The position numbers and the translations under genes were made by a program. The notes beneath the pieces are model-generated. The model saw nothing but the letters and a program-made list of their open reading frames with translations, searched no databases and had not been told where the DNA came from. A DNA stretch of 33,950 nt, taken from NCBI GenBank assembly GCA_945861865.1, contig CAMAWN010000046.1, positions 1 through 33,950 of the forward strand. The letters run 5' to 3'. This DNA comes from Candidatus Kuenenia stuttgartensis. Lineage in GTDB: Bacteria; Planctomycetota; Planctomycetia; Planctomycetales; Planctomycetaceae. Shown piece after piece: positions 1 through 7,508 of the stretch; positions within the stretch are counted from its first letter, which is position 1, and each line of letters opens with the position of its first letter.

Positions 1-150
1 GAATTCGGTTGGCAACACGACCGCCAGCACGGTCAACAGCGCCGTCGTCTGAGCGATCACGATGCGGCGGGAAAGCTGTAGCACGGCGGCAGTCTTTCGC
101 AGATCTCGGTGGGAAAGGGGCGGCTTGCGGACGTTTCGGTGGCGGATCAT
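1..150 (-). CDS. Partial N-terminus of a possible membrane protein (runs off left edge)
   Basis: A minus-strand frame opens with ATG at 150 and stays open for 50 codons to the window edge. The residues start basic ([12 protein letters not shown]) and continue into a hydrophobic stretch at about residues 30-47 ([18 protein letters not shown]), the layout of a signal anchor or first membrane helix. No family can be named from this much. It would be divergent from the dehydratase gene with only about 12 bp between start codons, and no ribosome binding site is visible at 150, so the true start may lie further into the frame. The frame could also be chance in GC-rich DNA. Confidence 0.35.
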   Translation of the reverse strand, partial: MIRHRNVRKPPLSHRDLRKTAAVLQLSRRIVIAQTTALLTVLAVVLPTEF

Positions 151-162
151 ACTCGGCCAATC

Positions 163-1146
163 ATGGCTGAAACCACGCAGCGAGTCGCTTTCATCACCGG
201 CATCTCCGGGCAAGACGGCTATTACTTATCGCAGTTGCTGATCGGAAAAGGCTACGACGTGCATGGCCTGATCCCATGCAATGCTCCCGATATCGGTGAG
301 CCTCCGGGGCTCAATCTGCATTACGGTGATCTCGCGGACGGCAGCAACTTTGATGCGTTGCTCGACACGATCAAGCCCGACGAGTTCTACAATCTCGCGG
401 CGCAGAGCCATGTGCGACTGTCGTTCGATCTGCCGATTTACACGGCCGACGTCACAGGCGTCGGCGTGCTCCGTTGGCTCGAAGCGATTCGGAAACATCA
501 GCTCCGCACCGGCCGCACGGTGAAGTTCTATCAAGCCTCATCCAGTGAGATGTTCGGCAAAGTGAAAGCCTCGCCGCAGAACGAAGAGACACCGTTTCAC
601 CCGCGCAGTCCGTATGGTTGTGCGAAGGTCTTCGGCTACTGGCAGACGATCAACTATCGTGAGTCCTACGGCCTGTTCGCCTGCAACGGCATCCTGTTCA
701 ATCACGAATCGCCGAAGCGCGGCGAGGGTTTCGTCACTCGCAAAATCACGCGAGCCGCCGCCCGCATCAAGCTCAGCCTGCAAGACAAACTCTCGCTCGG
801 CAATTTGGACTCGAAGCGGGATTGGGGGTTCGCAGGGGACTACGTCGAGGCGATGTGGCGGATGATGCAACAAGCTCAACCCGATGACTTCGTGGTCGCC
901 ACCGGCGAGACGCACACGATCCGCGAATTCCTGGATGCGACCTTCCAGCACCTCGGCCTTGATTGGAGCCAGTACGTCGAACAAGACCCACGGTTTCTTC
1001 GCCCGGCGGAAGTCGATGTTTTGTGCGGTGACGCCAGCAAGGCTCGTCGAGTCCTGGGCTGGGAGCCAAAAGCCTCGTTCCGAGAATTGGCACAAATGAT
1101 GGTCGAGGCTGACCTGGAACTGGCCCAGCGGGAAGTGAGCCGATAG
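163..1146 (+). CDS. gmd: GDP-mannose 4,6-dehydratase
   Basis: This NAD(P)-dependent short-chain dehydrogenase family enzyme converts GDP-mannose to GDP-4-keto-6-deoxymannose, the precursor of fucose, rhamnose and related deoxysugars of surface polysaccharides. Seen: the Rossmann motif TGISGQDG at residues 12-19, typical of GMD; the active-site SSSE at 126-129; the YxxxK pair Y151/K155 (YGCAK); and the conserved [16 protein letters not shown] region. The product is 327 residues, slightly shorter than most GMDs. I chose ATG 163 because the family fold starts right after it. A GTG at 109 would add 18 residues with no family likeness. No fucose or perosamine synthase lies next to it here, so the final sugar is unknown. 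Confidence 0.93.
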   Translation: MAETTQRVAFITGISGQDGYYLSQLLIGKGYDVHGLIPCNAPDIGEPPGLNLHYGDLADGSNFDALLDTIKPDEFYNLAAQSHVRLSFDLPIYTADVTGVGVLRWLEAIRKHQLRTGRTVKFYQASSSEMFGKVKASPQNEETPFHPRSPYGCAKVFGYWQTINYRESYGLFACNGILFNHESPKRGEGFVTRKITRAAARIKLSLQDKLSLGNLDSKRDWGFAGDYVEAMWRMMQQAQPDDFVVATGETHTIREFLDATFQHLGLDWSQYVEQDPRFLRPAEVDVLCGDASKARRVLGWEPKASFRELAQMMVEADLELAQREVSR

Positions 1147-1188
1147 TTTTCCAGTTCGCCAATAAGTCCCCTGTCGCTACGAGATCAA

Positions 1189-2199
1189 ATGACTTCCGAA
1201 CCCATCGAAAATGCTGACAACGCTGAGTTGCCGACCTCTGATGAATCCTTGCCTCCGGTCGAACCGCCGTCGGCGAAGTTCATCGTGCAACTGTTTGTCG
1301 TCCCGGGCTTGATCGTGGTGGCGATCGTGGGTGTCTGGCTGTTGTTCGGCAAACTCGCGTCGGCCGAGCAGGATTGGCAGGCGTTGGTCGCCGACATGAA
1401 AAGCAGCAACGAACATCGCCGTGGCCGAGGCGCGATGGGATTGGCTCAAGCGTTGGCCGCCGATCGGAATCGCAAGACCGATGGTCCGAGGCTCGCTACG
1501 AACCCGCAGGTCGCTCAGGAGTTGTCGAATTTTCTAGCGGAATCATTGAAGAGCACTTCGCAAGAGAAGGCCATTATTGCACAGCAAGACCTGTTGACGC
1601 AGGCGCTCGGTTTCATGGATGTGACGGAATTTGTGCTCCCGGTGTTGCGTGAGGCGATGCAAGACACTCGGGATCGCGAAGTTCGCAAAAACGCCGTGCG
1701 ATCGGTCGCGTTGATCGCTGATCGAGCGAAGCAACGCGGCGATCCGCTGACGGATCCGGGCATCATTGAAGAGTTGTCCGTCGTCTCCCGTGACGCCGAT
1801 TCGCTGACGCGATCACTGGCGGCGTACACGCTCGGATTGTTTCCGATCGATTTGGTGCGTCAGCCGCTGACTGTGCTGCTTTCCGATGCGGATTCCATCA
1901 CGCGTGCGAACGCGGCGATCGCGTTCACGCGACACAACTCGCTCGACGGCTTGCCGGTGCTCGTCGACGTTCTCAAGTCCGCCGCAGAGCAGAAGCAGGC
2001 CGTGCCCGCTGGCGATGTTGGACCGATTGCGACGACGAACTCTCTCAAGGCCATCCGTGACTTGGCGTTGCTCATTGACGAGGCAACGCGAGTCAAAATC
2101 GTTCACGATGTGGAAGTCATTGCGTCCGGATACCCCGAAGCGCGGATTCGATTCGAAGCGGCTCAAACCCTCGCAACACTGCGCGGCTCTGGAAATTAA
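1189..2199 (+). CDS. HEAT-like repeat membrane protein, function unknown
   Basis: A 336-residue protein with a short acidic N-terminus (rich in E, D, P), one membrane helix at about residues 33-53 (VQLFVVPGLIVVAIVGVWLL), and a long helical region outside. The helical part shows HEAT/armadillo-like helix pairs, for example DREVRKNAVRSVALIAD, DSLTRSLAAYTLGLF and DSITRANAAIAFTRH, spaced by roughly 35-40 residues. Such domains normally bind proteins. No catalytic motif is seen. It starts 42 bp after gmd and ends 15 bp before the glcF-like gene, so it may belong to one transcription unit, but its neighbours give no clear function. Confidence 0.8.
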   Translation: MTSEPIENADNAELPTSDESLPPVEPPSAKFIVQLFVVPGLIVVAIVGVWLLFGKLASAEQDWQALVADMKSSNEHRRGRGAMGLAQALAADRNRKTDGPRLATNPQVAQELSNFLAESLKSTSQEKAIIAQQDLLTQALGFMDVTEFVLPVLREAMQDTRDREVRKNAVRSVALIADRAKQRGDPLTDPGIIEELSVVSRDADSLTRSLAAYTLGLFPIDLVRQPLTVLLSDADSITRANAAIAFTRHNSLDGLPVLVDVLKSAAEQKQAVPAGDVGPIATTNSLKAIRDLALLIDEATRVKIVHDVEVIASGYPEARIRFEAAQTLATLRGSGN

Positions 2200-2214
2200 C
2201 GGCGGTCAAACGCG

Positions 2215-3570
2215 ATGCAGACTCACGAGCATGTCGCAGCGACAGATCATGCCGATCCACCGGTCGGTTCGCAGATTGACTATCGCTATTTCATGAACTG
2301 CGTGCATTGCGGGCTGTGTACTTCGGCCTGCCCGACGTATCTCGAAACCGGCAACGAGAACGACAGCCCGCGCGGTCGCATCTATCTGATGCGAGGCGTG
2401 GTCGATGGTCGCATCGCGCTGACGGACACCGTCAAGCATCACTTGGAACTGTGCCTCGACTGCCGAGCCTGCGAGACGGCGTGTCCTTCCGGCGTGCAAT
2501 ACGGCCGGCTGATCGAACCGTTTCGCGTGGAGATGCAGCAACGCGAACTCGCTGCCGGTGACTCGACAGCCAACGGTTGGTTTCAGAAGTTTATTCTTTA
2601 CGGCCTGTTCCCGTACGCGAGCCGTCTGCGCTGGGCACTCACGCCTGCGCGATGGGCACAGCGATTGGGATTGGATCGTCTTGCCGATGGTCTCGGGCTG
2701 ACGAAGTTGCTGCCCAAGCAGCTTCAGCGGATGCAGGCATTGCTGCCGAAATTGCCCTCGCCGACTCCGCGATTGCCGGAAGTGCTGTCGCCGGTCGGCA
2801 AGCGACGTGCGCGAGTCGCGCTCTTCACGGGTTGCGTCGCGGACGCGATGTTCGGGCCGACGAATTGGGCGACGGCTCGCGTGTTGCAATACAACGGCTG
2901 CGAGGTGGTCGTGCCTCGCAATCAAGTCTGCTGCGGAGCGATCCACTATCACAGCGGAGCCGGCGATCCCGCGTTGCAATTGGCTCAGCAGAATGCCGCC
3001 GCCTTCAATATGGACGACGTCGATGCCGTCATCATCAACGTCGCCGGTTGCGGTTCGATGCTGAAGGACTACGGCCATGTCGCTCATGAACTCGCTCCGG
3101 CCGATGACGCGACGCGGCAACGGCTCGACAAGTTCGCTCACAAGGTCAAAGACGTGTCCGAGTTCTTGATGTCGCTGGGACCGATCAAGCCGACCGGTGA
3201 AATCAAACTGCGAGCGACTTACCACGATGCTTGCCATCTCTGCCACGCGCAGAAAATTCGCGAGCAACCTCGCGACCTGCTGTCGCTGGTGCCCGGTCTC
3301 GAACTCGTCCCGCTGGCCGAGAGTGAGATTTGCTGCGGAGCGGCCGGCAGCTACAACCTGACTCAGCCAGAGATGGCCGCGCAGCTCGGACGTCGCAAGT
3401 TGGAAAACATCCTGAAGACGAACGCTCAAGCGGTCATCACCGGTAACGCTGGCTGCTCACTGCAACTGCAAATGCAACTCCGCCAATCCGGCCACGACAT
3501 TTGGGTCGCTCACCCGATGGACGTGCTCGACTTGAGTTACCGCCAACAACAACCCGCGTGCCTGCGATAG
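2215..3570 (+). CDS. glcF: GlcF-like iron-sulfur (CCG domain) oxidoreductase subunit
   Basis: This resembles the iron-sulfur subunit of glycolate oxidase, which passes electrons from the FAD subunit toward the quinone pool. Seen: two [4Fe-4S] ferredoxin motifs, C29xxC32xxC35xxxC39P and C80xxC83xxC86xxxC90P; then two cysteine-rich CCG modules, one with CCGAIHYHSG and one with CHDACHLCHAQ followed by EICCGAAGSYNL. At 451 residues it has the GlcF length and layout. The partner FAD subunits (GlcD/GlcE) are not in this window; the next gene is a HAD phosphatase that might make glycolate from 2-phosphoglycolate. Related CCG proteins (lactate or glycerol-3-phosphate systems) are possible alternatives, so substrate is inferred from overall pattern only. 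Confidence 0.87.
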   Translation: MQTHEHVAATDHADPPVGSQIDYRYFMNCVHCGLCTSACPTYLETGNENDSPRGRIYLMRGVVDGRIALTDTVKHHLELCLDCRACETACPSGVQYGRLIEPFRVEMQQRELAAGDSTANGWFQKFILYGLFPYASRLRWALTPARWAQRLGLDRLADGLGLTKLLPKQLQRMQALLPKLPSPTPRLPEVLSPVGKRRARVALFTGCVADAMFGPTNWATARVLQYNGCEVVVPRNQVCCGAIHYHSGAGDPALQLAQQNAAAFNMDDVDAVIINVAGCGSMLKDYGHVAHELAPADDATRQRLDKFAHKVKDVSEFLMSLGPIKPTGEIKLRATYHDACHLCHAQKIREQPRDLLSLVPGLELVPLAESEICCGAAGSYNLTQPEMAAQLGRRKLENILKTNAQAVITGNAGCSLQLQMQLRQSGHDIWVAHPMDVLDLSYRQQQPACLR

Positions 3571-3606
3571 CTTGCTCCGCATTCCGCTCTCTGAATTCAC
3601 TCGCTC

Positions 3607-4257
3607 ATGATTAAAGCAGTCGCCTTCGACCTTGACGGTCTGATGTTCAACACCGAGGAGATTTTCCACGAAGCGGGTGTCGAGTTGATGCGTCGGCATG
3701 GCTGCGAGATGACCGATGAGTTCTTCACGCTCATCATGGGTCGCCGAGCCGAAGAGGGTTATCCGTTGCTGGTCGAGGCCGCCGGACTCAATGTCGATCC
3801 GATGCAGCTTTGGCGGGAGTCACATGACTTGTTCTTGGCGATGCTCGACGAGCAGATCGCTCCGATGCCGGGGTTGTTTGAACTGCTGGATCACATCGAA
3901 CGGAGCGGATTGCCCAAAGGAGTCGCGACCTCTTCGGACAGCAAGTACCTGCGGCGCATTCTCACACGGTTTGAGATTTTCGACCGCTTTCACATGACGT
4001 TGACAGCCGAAGATGTCACGAATGGCAAGCCACATCCGGAGATTTACCTCAAGGCGGCCGCTCGGCTGGGAGTTGATCCGCACGAGATGCTCGTCCTCGA
4101 AGACAGTCACAACGGCAGCAAAGCCGCCGCCGCGGCCGGTGCCTACAGCATCTCGGTTCCGCATCAGCACAGCCGGAATCAGAACTTCACGCACGTCCGG
4201 CATGTGGCCAGCAGCTTGATTGATCCGGTGGTGCTCGACATGCTTCGACCAACCTGA
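3607..4257 (+). CDS. HAD-superfamily phosphatase (beta-phosphoglucomutase/phosphoglycolate phosphatase-like)
   Basis: A 216-residue HAD subfamily IA hydrolase. Motif I is FDLDG (nucleophile D8, acid/base D10). The DGLMFNTEEIFHEAG start is like beta-phosphoglucomutase and GS1-type phosphatases. Motif II is the T/S in GVATSSDS; motif III lysine is in NGKPHPEIY; motif IV is LVLEDSHNG. A helical cap sits between motifs I and II. Substrates of this group are small phosphorylated sugars or 2-phosphoglycolate. Its position 36 bp after the glcF-like gene makes phosphoglycolate salvage an attractive guess, but nothing in the sequence fixes the substrate. Confidence 0.88.
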   Translation: MIKAVAFDLDGLMFNTEEIFHEAGVELMRRHGCEMTDEFFTLIMGRRAEEGYPLLVEAAGLNVDPMQLWRESHDLFLAMLDEQIAPMPGLFELLDHIERSGLPKGVATSSDSKYLRRILTRFEIFDRFHMTLTAEDVTNGKPHPEIYLKAAARLGVDPHEMLVLEDSHNGSKAAAAAGAYSISVPHQHSRNQNFTHVRHVASSLIDPVVLDMLRPT

Positions 4258-4269
4258 AAGGAGTCCGCG

Positions 4270-5076
4270 ATGTCTGTCGCTGACGAAAGTCTGATCGCCG
4301 TCTTTGTCGATTTTGAAAACCTCGCGCTCGGTGTGAAGGACATGCACCAGGGGGAGTTCAAGATTCAGTTGGTGCTCAAGCGGTTGCTCGAAAAGGGGCG
4401 GCTGGTTTTCAAACGCGCCTATTGCGATTGGAGCGGCTACGGCCACGCGGTGCGCGAGTTTCACGGGAATGGCATCGAATTGATCGACGTCCCGCACACG
4501 CGGCAGAGCGGCAAGAATAGCGCGGACATTCGCATGGTGGTCGATGCGCTCGACCTGTGTTACTCGAAGAACCACATCGACACGTTCGCGCTGCTGTCCG
4601 GTGACAGCGACTTCTCGCCGTTGGTCAGCAAGCTCAAGGAGAACAACAAGCGCGTCATCGGATGCGGCGTGAAGAATTCGACGTCCGACATGTTGATCGC
4701 CAACTGCGACGAGTTCATTTACTACGACGACCTGGTTCGCATGGTGCAAAGGGCGAAGGCCGCCGCTCGCCCACCGAAACTCAGGGATCCTCACAAAGAG
4801 AAGGAAACTCCAAAGGAGAAGGAAGACACCGACAAGAAGCAGGAAGCGATCGAGTGGCTGTGCGAGATCGTCCGCTCTCAACAAGCCGACTACGAGTCGC
4901 TCTGGGGTTCGCAGGTCAAGCAGACGATCCGCCGCGTTCACCCCGGCTTCAATGAGGCGTATTACGGTTACAAAAGCTTCACGGACCTCATCAAGGACGC
5001 CGAGAATCGGGGCCTGCTCCGCCTCGAATACGACGAGGCTCGCGGCAACTACAAAGTGAAATTGAAGGAAGACTAG
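4270..5076 (+). CDS. NYN (LabA/PIN-like) putative RNase with C-terminal OST-HTH/LOTUS-type domain
   Basis: A 268-residue protein with an N-terminal NYN domain, a PIN-like metal-dependent nuclease fold. The acidic set is visible: VDFEN (D14), NSADIRMVVDAL, and LLSGDSDFSPLV, all classic for the family. A charged lysine/glutamate linker follows (about 175-195). The C-terminal 75 residues (IEWLCEIVRSQQADYESLWG, then YGYKSFTDLIKDAENRGLL) match the OST-HTH/LOTUS winged-helix pattern, which is known to bind RNA. The pairing of NYN with LOTUS is known in bacteria and suggests RNA cleavage or quality control. A strong AAAGGAG ribosome binding site lies just before ATG 4270. It follows the HAD gene by 12 bp, so the two are probably cotranscribed. 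Confidence 0.88.
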   Translation: MSVADESLIAVFVDFENLALGVKDMHQGEFKIQLVLKRLLEKGRLVFKRAYCDWSGYGHAVREFHGNGIELIDVPHTRQSGKNSADIRMVVDALDLCYSKNHIDTFALLSGDSDFSPLVSKLKENNKRVIGCGVKNSTSDMLIANCDEFIYYDDLVRMVQRAKAAARPPKLRDPHKEKETPKEKEDTDKKQEAIEWLCEIVRSQQADYESLWGSQVKQTIRRVHPGFNEAYYGYKSFTDLIKDAENRGLLRLEYDEARGNYKVKLKED

Positions 5077-5090
5077 GCTTGGTCAGAAAA

Positions 5091-5300
5091 CCTTTATCCT
5101 GTTGAAGTACGCAGTACGGCTGGATGAACGCCAGCTTGAGCATGCCACTCAAGTTTTAGCGGTCTTCTCAAATCGCGAGAAAATGCGACGACGTTCTTTG
5201 AGCCCTCCCTCAAGCGTTCGATGATGTTCCGTTGGCGATCAGCGTCACGATTGAACTCGACCGGACGGGCGTCGCGATCTCGGAGGCGAAAGTTGCTCAA
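5091..5300 (-). pseudogene. Decayed C-terminal fragment of an IS5-like transposase
   Basis: Three minus-strand frames must be joined to recover a recognisable DDE transposase tail. Frame one (about 5300-5211) gives RDRDARPVEFNRDADRQRNIIERL; shortened here to its key block, RQRNIIERL. Frame two (about 5207-5155) gives GLKERRRIFSRFEKTAK. Frame three (about 5153-5091) gives LSGMLKLAFIQPY. Together they match the usual 'RNxIERxxxxLKxxRRIxxRxxKxAxxFLxxLxLAxIxRYL' ending of IS5-group transposases. At least two indels, probably three, break it. Only the last 65-70 codons remain; catalytic residues and terminal repeats are gone. It sits exactly between the 3' ends of the NYN gene and the DUF1552 gene. 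Confidence 0.75.
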
Positions 5301-6700
5301 CCTTCCAAGCCGTCCATGCGGCCATTGCTGTCGCCGAAAGCGTCGCTGGGCGCATTCATCCGGTCGAACAGCGACAGGAACAGGTTATTGAGCGGCGTTT
5401 CCTGTTCGATCTTGATGAACCGCCCCGGCTTCACCGAGCCACCGCCTTGTCCCGCGAGAATGATCGGCAGGTCGTGGTGCGAGTGCGCGTTGCCGTCACC
5501 CAGTCCATTTCCGAAGAACACCAGGCAGTGATCGAGCAGCGTTCCTTCCCCCTCTTTGACCGCCTTGAGTTGTTGCAGGAAGTAGGCGAACTGTTCCATC
5601 TGATACTTGTCGATCTTCTTGAGCTTCTCGACTTTGTCCGCCTCGTTGCGGTGGTGCGACAGTTCGTGATGTCCCTCGTTGACGCCGACCGACGGGTACG
5701 TTTTGTTGCTCCCCTCATTCGCGACCATGCAGGTGATGACCCGCGTGGTGTCGGTGCGAAACGCGAGCATCATCAGGTCGTACATCAACCGCAGGTGTTC
5801 GCGGCTGTCTTTGGGGATGCCTTTCGGAATCTCGTAGTCCGGTCGCGAGTTCTTCGCCTGAACTTCGGCCTGTTCGATGCGTGTCTCGATCTCGCGGACG
5901 CTGGTGAAGTACTCGTCGATCTTCTGCCGATCCGTCTGGCCGAGTTTGTCTTTCAGCTTGGCCGCATCGCCGGCCACGACATCCAGCACGCTCTTGCGAT
6001 ACGCCGCCCGTTTGGCCCGCACTGCGGGATCGTTTTCCTCGCCGCCGAACAGCCGCTCGAAGACCAGACGCGGGTTGATCTCTTTGGCCATCGGCGTTGA
6101 TTCCGACTTCCACGAAATCGTGTTCGAGTACGCACAGCTATATCCTGAATCGCAATTGCCCGACGTGCGTCCCGGTTCGATGCCGACTTCCAGTGACGGC
6201 ATCCGCGTCAGGTGTCCGATCTTCGACGCGATCCACTGATCCGCCGACATGCCGACCTTGATGTTCGCCCCCGCCGTCTTCACGGGATGCGCCCCGGTCA
6301 GCAAGCTGGCCGCCGACCGAGCGTGATCTCCCGGCCCATCCCCTTTGGCGCGACCGTTGTCCTGAGCCAACCCGCTGATGACCAGCAGATCGCTCTTGAG
6401 GGGAGCCAGCGCTTCGAGCGATTCGACCAACTCAAAGCCTTCGCCCGGAGTCTTCGGGAACCACGCCGACTGAATCACACCGTTCGGCTGCGACACAAAC
6501 GCCATGCGTGTCGGAATGCTCTTCCCGGCTGCCGCCGCTTTCTCAGCCGGCGCTGACAACGCATGCGTCGCCAACATCGAATCGAGCACCGGAAGAGCAA
6601 CCGCCGCTCCCAAGCCTTGCAACAGCATCCGGCGTGACAACAACCCTGAACCGGAAAATGCGCGCTGAGTGGCTCGTTGAGCCGAGGTGCGGGAGTGCAT
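5297..6700 (-). CDS. DUF1552 domain secreted protein (Tat signal)
   Basis: A 467-residue protein of the DUF1552 family, found mostly in planctomycetes, verrucomicrobia and myxobacteria. Seen: a twin-arginine type leader with SRRMLLQGLGAAVALPVLD at about residues 22-40; the domain then starts near TRMAFVSQPNGV. Typical family blocks are VISGLAQDN, GDHARSAASLLTGAHP, SADQWIASKIG, PSLEVGIE and the C-terminal HHELSHHRNEADK ... FFGNGLGDGNAHSHHDLP. The family resembles DUF1501-type alkaline-phosphatase-like exported proteins, but its activity is not established. These genes usually stand next to a DUF1592-type cytochrome gene, as here (7509-10130, upstream on the same strand), suggesting joint work in the periplasm. 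The ATG at 6700 is about 800 bp downstream of that gene's stop. Confidence 0.92.
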   Translation of the reverse strand: MHSRTSAQRATQRAFSGSGLLSRRMLLQGLGAAVALPVLDSMLATHALSAPAEKAAAAGKSIPTRMAFVSQPNGVIQSAWFPKTPGEGFELVESLEALAPLKSDLLVISGLAQDNGRAKGDGPGDHARSAASLLTGAHPVKTAGANIKVGMSADQWIASKIGHLTRMPSLEVGIEPGRTSGNCDSGYSCAYSNTISWKSESTPMAKEINPRLVFERLFGGEENDPAVRAKRAAYRKSVLDVVAGDAAKLKDKLGQTDRQKIDEYFTSVREIETRIEQAEVQAKNSRPDYEIPKGIPKDSREHLRLMYDLMMLAFRTDTTRVITCMVANEGSNKTYPSVGVNEGHHELSHHRNEADKVEKLKKIDKYQMEQFAYFLQQLKAVKEGEGTLLDHCLVFFGNGLGDGNAHSHHDLPIILAGQGGGSVKPGRFIKIEQETPLNNLFLSLFDRMNAPSDAFGDSNGRMDGLEG

Positions 6701-6844
6701 GCATCGAGTCCTGGAAATGGCCCTAGTTCAAGTGGTCAACCACCGAGAAATGCTATCGACCGCGCTGCGGCAAGAGTATTCCCAAAACTGGAGGACTGGC
6801 GGCCGGACTCACGACGCAAATTGCCCCGGCGAGGCTGCCACCGC

Positions 6845-6902
6845 TAGCCCGACGCGCCAGCGAGGGGTTCCTTCCGCTGCCTCTCGCTGGCGCGTCGAGC
6901 TA
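6845..6902. repeat. REP-like palindrome (20-bp arms)
   Basis: The arms are 6845-6864 (TAGCCCGACGCGCCAGCGAG) and 6883-6902, its reverse complement with one mismatch, around an 18-nt loop. Reading across it gives the peptide SPTRQRGV, a string I recall as recurring in over-called planctomycete ORFs, which points to a dispersed repeat rather than a coding sequence. It lies upstream of the DUF1552 start and could act as an RNA hairpin in a joint transcript. No RAYT transposase is present here. Confidence 0.75.
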
Positions 6903-6957
6903 ATTTCCCCGCCCCCCATGACGATCGAGCCGCCAACGCCCGTTGACCAGCCGTCAC

Positions 6958-7482
6958 CCCCTCTTGATGGCCTCGGGAGCCCCATTGATGGCTCCGGGAG
7001 GTCTCTTGATGGGTCGGCGAGGCCAGTTGATGGCTCCGGGAGGTGTCTTGATGGCTCCGGGAGGTGTCTTGACGGGTCCGGGAGGTGTCTTGATGGCTCC
7101 AGGAGGTGTCTTGATGGGTCGGGGAGGTGTCTTGATGGGTCGGGGAGGCCTCTTGATGGCCCGTCGTGCTCCATTTTTCAGCAGGCGAGGTCTCTTGATG
7201 AGGAAAATGGCCCTCAGCTACAGATCAATAGTCCTCCCCGACCCGTCAATGGCCCTCGACGGCTCATCAAGCGACCTCCCCGACCCATCAAGACGCCTCC
7301 CCGACACAAAAATCCTCCTCCCCGACCCATCAATGGTCCTCCCCGACCTATCAAGACACCTCCCGGACTCATCAAGAGAGCTCCACGACCCATCAAGACG
7401 CCTCCCCGGCTGAAAAATGCCGCTCGGCGGCTGAAAAAGACCGCAGCCGGACAGAAAAAGGCCGCTCCCAGGTCCATCAATC
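6958..7482. repeat. 25-unit array of a 21-bp repeat that reverses orientation midway
   Basis: Counting by hand gives 25 consecutive 21-bp units with no indel. Units 1-10 (6958-7167) carry the core TTGATGG followed by TC-GGGAGG; units at 7105 and 7126 are identical. From about 7231 the units carry the reverse complement (CCTCCCCGACCCATCAAGA). Unit 11 (7168-7188) and unit 13 are divergent and mark the switch. Perfect inverted matches between the halves include 7194-7202 with 7263-7271 (9 bp) and 7172-7182 with 7409-7419 (CATTTTTCAGC, 11 bp). A transcript could therefore fold into a long imperfect hairpin in many registers. Translated, it gives heptads such as GRCLDGS, but no start with a binding site supports a protein. 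Confidence 0.88.
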
Positions 7483-7508
7483 CTGCGGGCCAAGGGCACT
7501 CCTCTCAA

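Larger units (their letters stand above)
6701..7508. other. 808-bp gene-free spacer with REP-like palindrome and 21-bp array
   Basis: No credible gene was found between the DUF1592-type gene and the DUF1552 gene. Bases 6701-6844 hold the DUF1552 upstream region with no motif I can name. The rest is the palindrome at 6845-6902 and the array at 6958-7482. Several long open frames cross the spacer on both strands, but they arise from the 21-bp unit having no stop codon in most frames. Confidence 0.75.

Noticed and set aside
2206..3429. 407-codon minus-strand frame
   Set aside because: It is antisense to the GlcF-like gene, whose iron-sulfur motifs are unmistakable.
6958..7482. CRISPR array
   Set aside because: The period is 21 bp with no repeat-plus-unique-spacer pattern, the units change direction, and there are no cas genes.
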